Positions 7,389-10,373 of a DNA stretch of 10,373 nucleotides are shown here, in pieces. Each line of letters begins with the position of its first letter. The stretch's first letter is position 1. The notes under the pieces are model-generated. The model saw nothing but the letters and a program-made list of their open reading frames with translations, was not told the DNA's origin and made no database searches. The DNA comes from Cephalothrix spiralis (lineage: Eukaryota; Nemertea; Palaeonemertea; Archinemertea; Cephalotrichidae): assembly GCA_032353305.1 (NCBI GenBank), contig JAUCNG010406694.1, positions 1 to 10,373 of the forward strand, in the 5' to 3' direction. A program made the position numbers and the translations under genes.

Positions 7389-10157
7389 CTATAAGAAAAT
7401 AAAATGGATCAATAAAATTGATTTAGATTTTCTGATTGTGACAAGCACATTTAGTGATCTTAAACGGTGTTTTAGTGACTCCTACCCTACTCCTAACTCC
7501 TAATCCAACTCCTAATCCAAAGGTCCCTGGTTAGAGTCCCGCTTTCCATCCTGAAAAATCATTCCCTATACCGCATTTGGGGCATTCCAGCGTTAACATC
7601 GTCAGATCTCATCACACCTTCTCCCTGAAATATCTCCGGAAGTAACCACTTTTTCAGATCTGAGATGTGGACTGAACAATTCAAAGCTGTAGCGAGTTAT
7701 ATAACGACGTAATTAACATCGTACGAAATATAAAATAATATTTCGTACGATGTTAACGTTGTTTCAGCTCACAACAGCATGGCATTTTTCTCTCACCAAC
7801 CTGCAACAACTAATCTTTACAGTCCATATCACAGATTTAAAAAAAATGATGTACCCCCGGAGATATTTAAGGGAGAAGGCACAAAAATTGATTTGACGAT
7901 GTTAACGTTATGCTAGAATGCCCCCATTTAGCTGTGTGGCTCGGTCAGGCTTACGGAGTATCTCTACTGCTACCTCTTTTGTTGTACTAACATTCGTCTA
8001 CCAAGATTTCAAACGTTTCAAAAAAATTTCAAAAAAATACTTACAAAAGCCATTCAACTGTCATTAGTAGACCAATATTATCGCTTGGTATTCCAATTGA
8101 CGATATTATGATTTGTAGTGTTACAATACTACCACTAGGAATACTTGGTAAAGCCATACTATAAACGGTAGTTAAAAGTCTGAAACAAAATATTTGAATG
8201 CATCATTAAAAGCGGATTGATAAAGGAGGGTCTAAAGGGGGTTACGTTTCCCGCTTCCCGATAAAAAATAATGGGTTTTCCCGCTCCCGCTAAGCAAAAA
8301 TGTCTTCCTGCTAGACGCCATATTACCGTACTGAAATACTTTATATCCCCTTTTCCCACTTCCGCTAAATCACCTTTCCCGCTTCCCGCTAACGTTAACC
8401 ATTCCAATTTTCCCGTTAGCAATTTTAGACCATTTTCATTCATAAAGTACTACACAATAAGTCGGGGAAATTGGCTAGGGCTCGACTTAGAGTTCTAGCA
8501 AAATTCAAATATACATTTTATGGAGGTTAACTGCACGACGATGTCGATGTTGAGAACAAAACCATAGATATGCGAAGCAGCTAGCTGCTAGATTTTTACA
8601 TCCGATTTTTTCATTAAAATAGTTACCCAATCAACAGTGCTGTTGTTAATGGAACTGGTCCATCGGACACAGTTTGAGCCAATAGCATAGCTGCTCCAGA
8701 CACAAACACAGCACTGCCATCTTTCTTTATTACTGCTGCAAATGGTATAATAAATTGGTAAACTCTTCGGTCGATTTTCTGTCGTTCACATCCTCTGTAG
8801 AATTCTGAGAGCATAACCACACTGAAACAAAAACTGCTATCTATATCCTTTGTGATTTCCTTTGTTCCTTGATAGGTTCAACATGACGCTATGGAGTGTT
8901 TCATGCTCTTTGTTTCGTTCATAATAGGATTCCTTTTCGATCTATCTAATACTCATACTTTCTTAATTGATCTTAATTGTCAATATCTCATTAACAGTAT
9001 TTTAGCTAGTTTAATTAATAAACAAATACGTATAATTGTTAAAATCTAACATTTTGCCGGGATAGCCTATTGAACGCTCTTGTAAATGCGAGCTTAGAAT
9101 TCTGTGCTAAATGACCGGCACTCATACTAAGCTGGACGTGCTATATTCAAATCCGCAATACATATTTAGCACAAGTACAGTCGGGGCGCGCATTTATCAG
9201 GGTTAATGAATGCCATTACAATTGAACCTTTTGTACAGCAAATCTACAGTGGGCAACTAATACAAACATGGCTGAACATTTTCGGTCCCGGAGATATGAT
9301 AGTTCAATGCAGAATTTTAGTATGACTATTGAACGTAGTATTTTTATAGCCCATTTCATGGATTTTTCTGTCTGTCTATTGGGGACCACCGCTGAGAGCC
9401 ATCATAATTGGGTGGAGGGATGCAATGCCACTTGTGGATGAATGTGCTTAATCAGGTAATTTTGTTAACGAGAGGTATTTTTTATACCCTCATGTACCAG
9501 CCTGTACTGAGCCAAACATGTTGGCACTGGGTAAGGGGTAACCCCAGCATACTATAGATCGACAAGCTCATAATTCGAAGCGCAACGCCAGTGCGCTTAT
9601 GCGCGACTTTAGGTAAGCGCATTATGCGCGCGATCAATTCTTGTACATACTCATGACGTGACCGACACAATGGCGACAGTGTCATGATTTACGGTTAAAT
9701 GTTATTTAATAGTTCAATAAAAAGAACGTTATATTCTATCCTCTTATTTTATCTTCTATTAGTTGGCGTGGGAGTGAGTTATATTAAATAACGTTTAATC
9801 GTAAATCATGACACTGTCGCCATTGTGTCGGCCACGTCATGAGTTGTACAAGAATTGATCGCGCGCATAATGCGCTTACCCAAAGTCGCGCATAAGCGCA
9901 CTGGCGCAAGGTATGTTACTTACGACATTGCTGCTGAAATCATTGCTATAATTGCTTCTGTGAGTCTGGACAGAAACGGGAATGGATTCTTTCGGACGAA
10001 AATGAGGAAAAGAAGCTGCAAGAAGATAAACTGATGAAACAATAGAGATGAAACGGATGCAATGGTAAATAATCCAATGCTTGTGAATGCTGCTTTAATG
10101 TCATCGACTGAGAGAAGAGTTTGTGCTATGAGACTTGCAACTCCAATTGGTGTAAAC
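7223..10157 (-). CDS. SLC1-like amino acid transporter, gene A (3' part: four terminal exons, begins off right edge)
   Basis: This is the C-terminal half of a second SLC1-family protein. Four exons (10157-9924, 8821-8627, 8158-8045, 7388-7223) join in phase into 235 codons plus stop. Counting visible residues from the first Phe: TM5 (1-15), TM6 with the conserved RKNPF (55-59), HP1 (about 66-84), IDRRV (94-98), TM7 with KKDGS (110-114), HP2 (about 139-164), TM8 with EWLLDRIRSMIN (178-189), and an acidic cytoplasmic tail ending in ELEV. In the family this half is the transport domain that carries substrate and cations across the membrane. The TM8 Asp 182, Arg 185 and Asn 189, which bind an acidic substrate or Na+, are kept. 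Asn of NMDGT is Lys 110, the TM7 coupling Glu is Val 118, and the TM8 Na+-ligand Asp is Asn 193. The frame is open and splice sites are good, so it is not an obvious pseudogene. Transport and coupling are uncertain. Confidence 0.92.
7500..7570 (+). mobile_element. SINE fragment with a B box (left piece)
   Basis: GGTTAGAGTCC (7529-7539) matches the Pol III B box GGTTCGANTCC in 10 of 11 positions and is followed by CCGCTTTCCATC. The SINE at 3919-4230 has CTTTCCATC at the same point after its head. This seems to be the left piece of a related SINE, cut by the fold-back that follows, in gene A's last intron. Confidence 0.45.
7571..7930. mobile_element. 360-bp fold-back element with a perfect central palindrome
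   Basis: The outer arms pair through CATTTGGGGCATTC/GAATGCCCCCATT, CGTTAACATCGTC/GACGATGTTAACG, CTTCTCCCTGAAATATCTCCGG and its inverted copy, and more weakly inward. The centre is TAACATCGTACGAAATA (7714-7730), an 8-nt loop, and its exact inverse (7739-7755). TTAACATCG thus recurs in four copies, two in each direction. No coding sequence. It lies in gene A's last intron. Confidence 0.75.
7931..7980 (+). mobile_element. SINE fragment (right piece)
   Basis: GTGGCTCGGTCAGG (7936-7949) is identical over 14 nt to the SINE body at 4023-4036. Its distance from the left piece, once the fold-back is removed, is about 35 bp compared with 51 bp in the other copy, as expected if the fold-back landed inside a SINE. 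The fragment's right end is not defined. Confidence 0.4.
8045..8158 (-). CDS. Gene A exon (HP2 and start of TM8)
   Basis: This is a 114-nt exon with acceptor CCGTTTATAG and donor GTAAGT, phase 2 to phase 2. It encodes MALPSIPSGSIVTLQIIISS, corresponding to the extracellular gate HP2 (EAAT AAGIPQAGLVTM). The central Ile-Pro is kept but the glycines around it are Ser. It continues with IGIPSDNIGLLMTVEWL, matching VGLPxDDIxLIIAVDW. The Asp of DW is Glu here. Confidence 0.92.
8247..8416 (+). repeat. Cluster of five TTTCCCGC-type motifs
   Basis: TTTCCCGC occurs at 8247-8254, 8277-8284 and 8375-8382, with one-base variants at 8352-8359 and 8409-8416. Most are followed by a second CCGCTAA unit. TTTCCCGC is the E2F consensus, but the extended shared unit suggests a degenerate tandem repeat or transposon interior. 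It lies in a gene A intron. Confidence 0.6.
8627..8821 (-). CDS. Gene A exon (HP1b and TM7, KKDGS motif)
   Basis: This is a 195-nt exon with acceptor TTTTTGTTTCAG and donor GTAACT, phase 2 to phase 2. It encodes the end of HP1, CERQKIDRRVYQFIIPFAAV (EAAT: CxEEN..DRRI..F.LPVGAT), then KKDGSAVFVSGAAMLLAQ in place of the family NMDGTALYEAVAAIFIAQ. Asp and Gly of the motif are kept, but Asn and Met are both Lys, Thr is Ser, and the following Glu is Val. Confidence 0.93.
8822..9585 (-). other. Gene A intron after the HP1 exon, unassigned part
   Basis: No exon or RNA gene is seen. It contains a perfect 10-bp inverted repeat TGTGCTAAAT/ATTTAGCACA (9103-9112, 9164-9173) enclosing 51 bp, and a loose inverted pair AGTTCAAT/ATTGAAC near 9302-9335. 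These may be further transposon scars. Confidence 0.4.
9586..9906. mobile_element. 321-bp GC-rich-ended fold-back next to a splice donor
   Basis: The arms 9586-9710 and 9783-9906 are nearly identical inverted copies, running from CGCCAGTGCGCTTATGCGCG through ATCAATTCTTGTACA and ATGGCGACAGTGTCATGATT to GTTATTTAAT. The loop is 72 nt. CAA flanks both ends (9583-9585, 9907-9909), a possible 3-bp target duplication. Arms this similar suggest recent insertion. No coding sequence. Confidence 0.8.
9924..10157 (-). CDS. Gene A exon (TM5-TM6 and HP1)
   Basis: The 234-nt exon has a strong acceptor (TTCTTTTTTGAAG) and a perfect GTAAGT donor. The first base completes TG|G (Trp) from an exon outside the window. 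It encodes FTPIGVASLIAQ, counterpart of the EAAT WY.P.GI..LIAGKI, then TM6 and RKNPF, then the first half of HP1. The serine-rich HP1 tip, SSSSATLP in EAATs, is reduced to roughly AMSSVVML here, with the proline missing. It ends in phase 2. Confidence 0.92.
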
Positions 10158-10373
10158 CTTCAAAAAAGAAAATAAAAGTTATATGAAATATTGAAAAGCA
10201 TACATTATATGGTTAAACCTGTAATTGGGAAAGACCAAAGGATGGTTAATAACCACTCTCCCGAGCCTTCTTCCACGAAATAGACAGCCCATATTTAGAC
10301 CGATGTTCAGTACAAATATATTGTCATTATTACTTAATTTGATGATTTTAATTAAGTTTCGGAAAGTTTGCCG
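10158..10373 (-). other. Gene A upstream intron, nothing recognised
   Basis: The 40 bases next to the acceptor form a good polypyrimidine tract on the minus strand. The rest shows no donor after a TG-ending SLC1 helix-5 exon, so the preceding exon must lie outside the window. The GC-balanced segment 10220-10310 has the look of an old repeat, but I cannot name it. Confidence 0.45.

Noticed and set aside
8159-8443. 94-codon minus-strand frame next to a gene A exon
   Set aside because: It is made by the TTTCCCGC repeat cluster read in reverse and sits between two well-defined splice sites of gene A.
9482-9685. 67-codon minus-strand frame
   Set aside because: It overlaps the left arm of the fold-back and unrelated intron, has no homology signs and is not bounded by matching splice phases.

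Overview
The window looks like nuclear DNA from an invertebrate animal. It is AT-rich, its genes have many short exons joined by consensus GT-AG introns, and the introns are full of small DNA-transposon relics, fold-back elements and a tRNA-derived SINE. The repeat style (TTAA-flanked palindromic elements, hAT-like ends, a SINE head starting GCCTCGGTGGC) suggests a marine invertebrate, perhaps a mollusc or other lophotrochozoan. That taxonomic call is inference with low confidence.

All recognisable coding sequence lies on the minus strand and belongs to two members of the SLC1 family (dicarboxylate/amino acid:cation symporters; animal EAAT/ASCT and archaeal GltPh). Gene A, on the right (7223-10157), shows its last four exons and stop codon; its first half is beyond the right edge. 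Gene B, on the left (598-4783), shows its start codon and first six exons; its second half is beyond the left edge. They sit head to tail, with about 2.4 kb between the stop of A and the start of B. I rebuilt every exon by splice-site and phase bookkeeping: all junctions are GT-AG, all phases match, and there are no internal stops. B ends and A begins at the same split tryptophan codon (TG|G) in transmembrane helix 5. The simplest reading is a tandem pair of paralogues with conserved gene structure. A misordered assembly of one gene of exactly 465 codons plus stop is a serious alternative.

The proteins are unusual. In A the hallmark TM7 motif NMDGT reads KKDGS, the coupling glutamate of TM7 is valine, and the last Na+-ligand aspartate of TM8 is asparagine. 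The TM8 aspartate and arginine that hold the amino group and side-chain carboxylate of acidic substrates are still there. In B, the TM3 hydroxyl residues of another Na+ site are Met and Asn. Together these point to an SLC1 branch that may bind acidic amino acids without normal Na+/H+/K+ coupling.

Layout, left to right: 1-597, intron 6 of B with a fold-back array, a hAT-like terminus and a stem-loop near the exon 6 donor; 598-4783, gene B, whose introns hold short palindromes, a hAT-like end, a 153-bp fold-back and a SINE; 4784-7121, intergenic, with a possible promoter palindrome, a TIR-bounded element containing an NRF-1-like site, and a 642-bp TTAA-flanked palindromic MITE; 7122-10157, gene A, whose introns hold a fold-back apparently inserted in a SINE copy, a cluster of TTTCCCGC motifs, and a fold-back that ends 17 bases from a splice donor; 10158-10373, upstream intron of A with nothing recognised.
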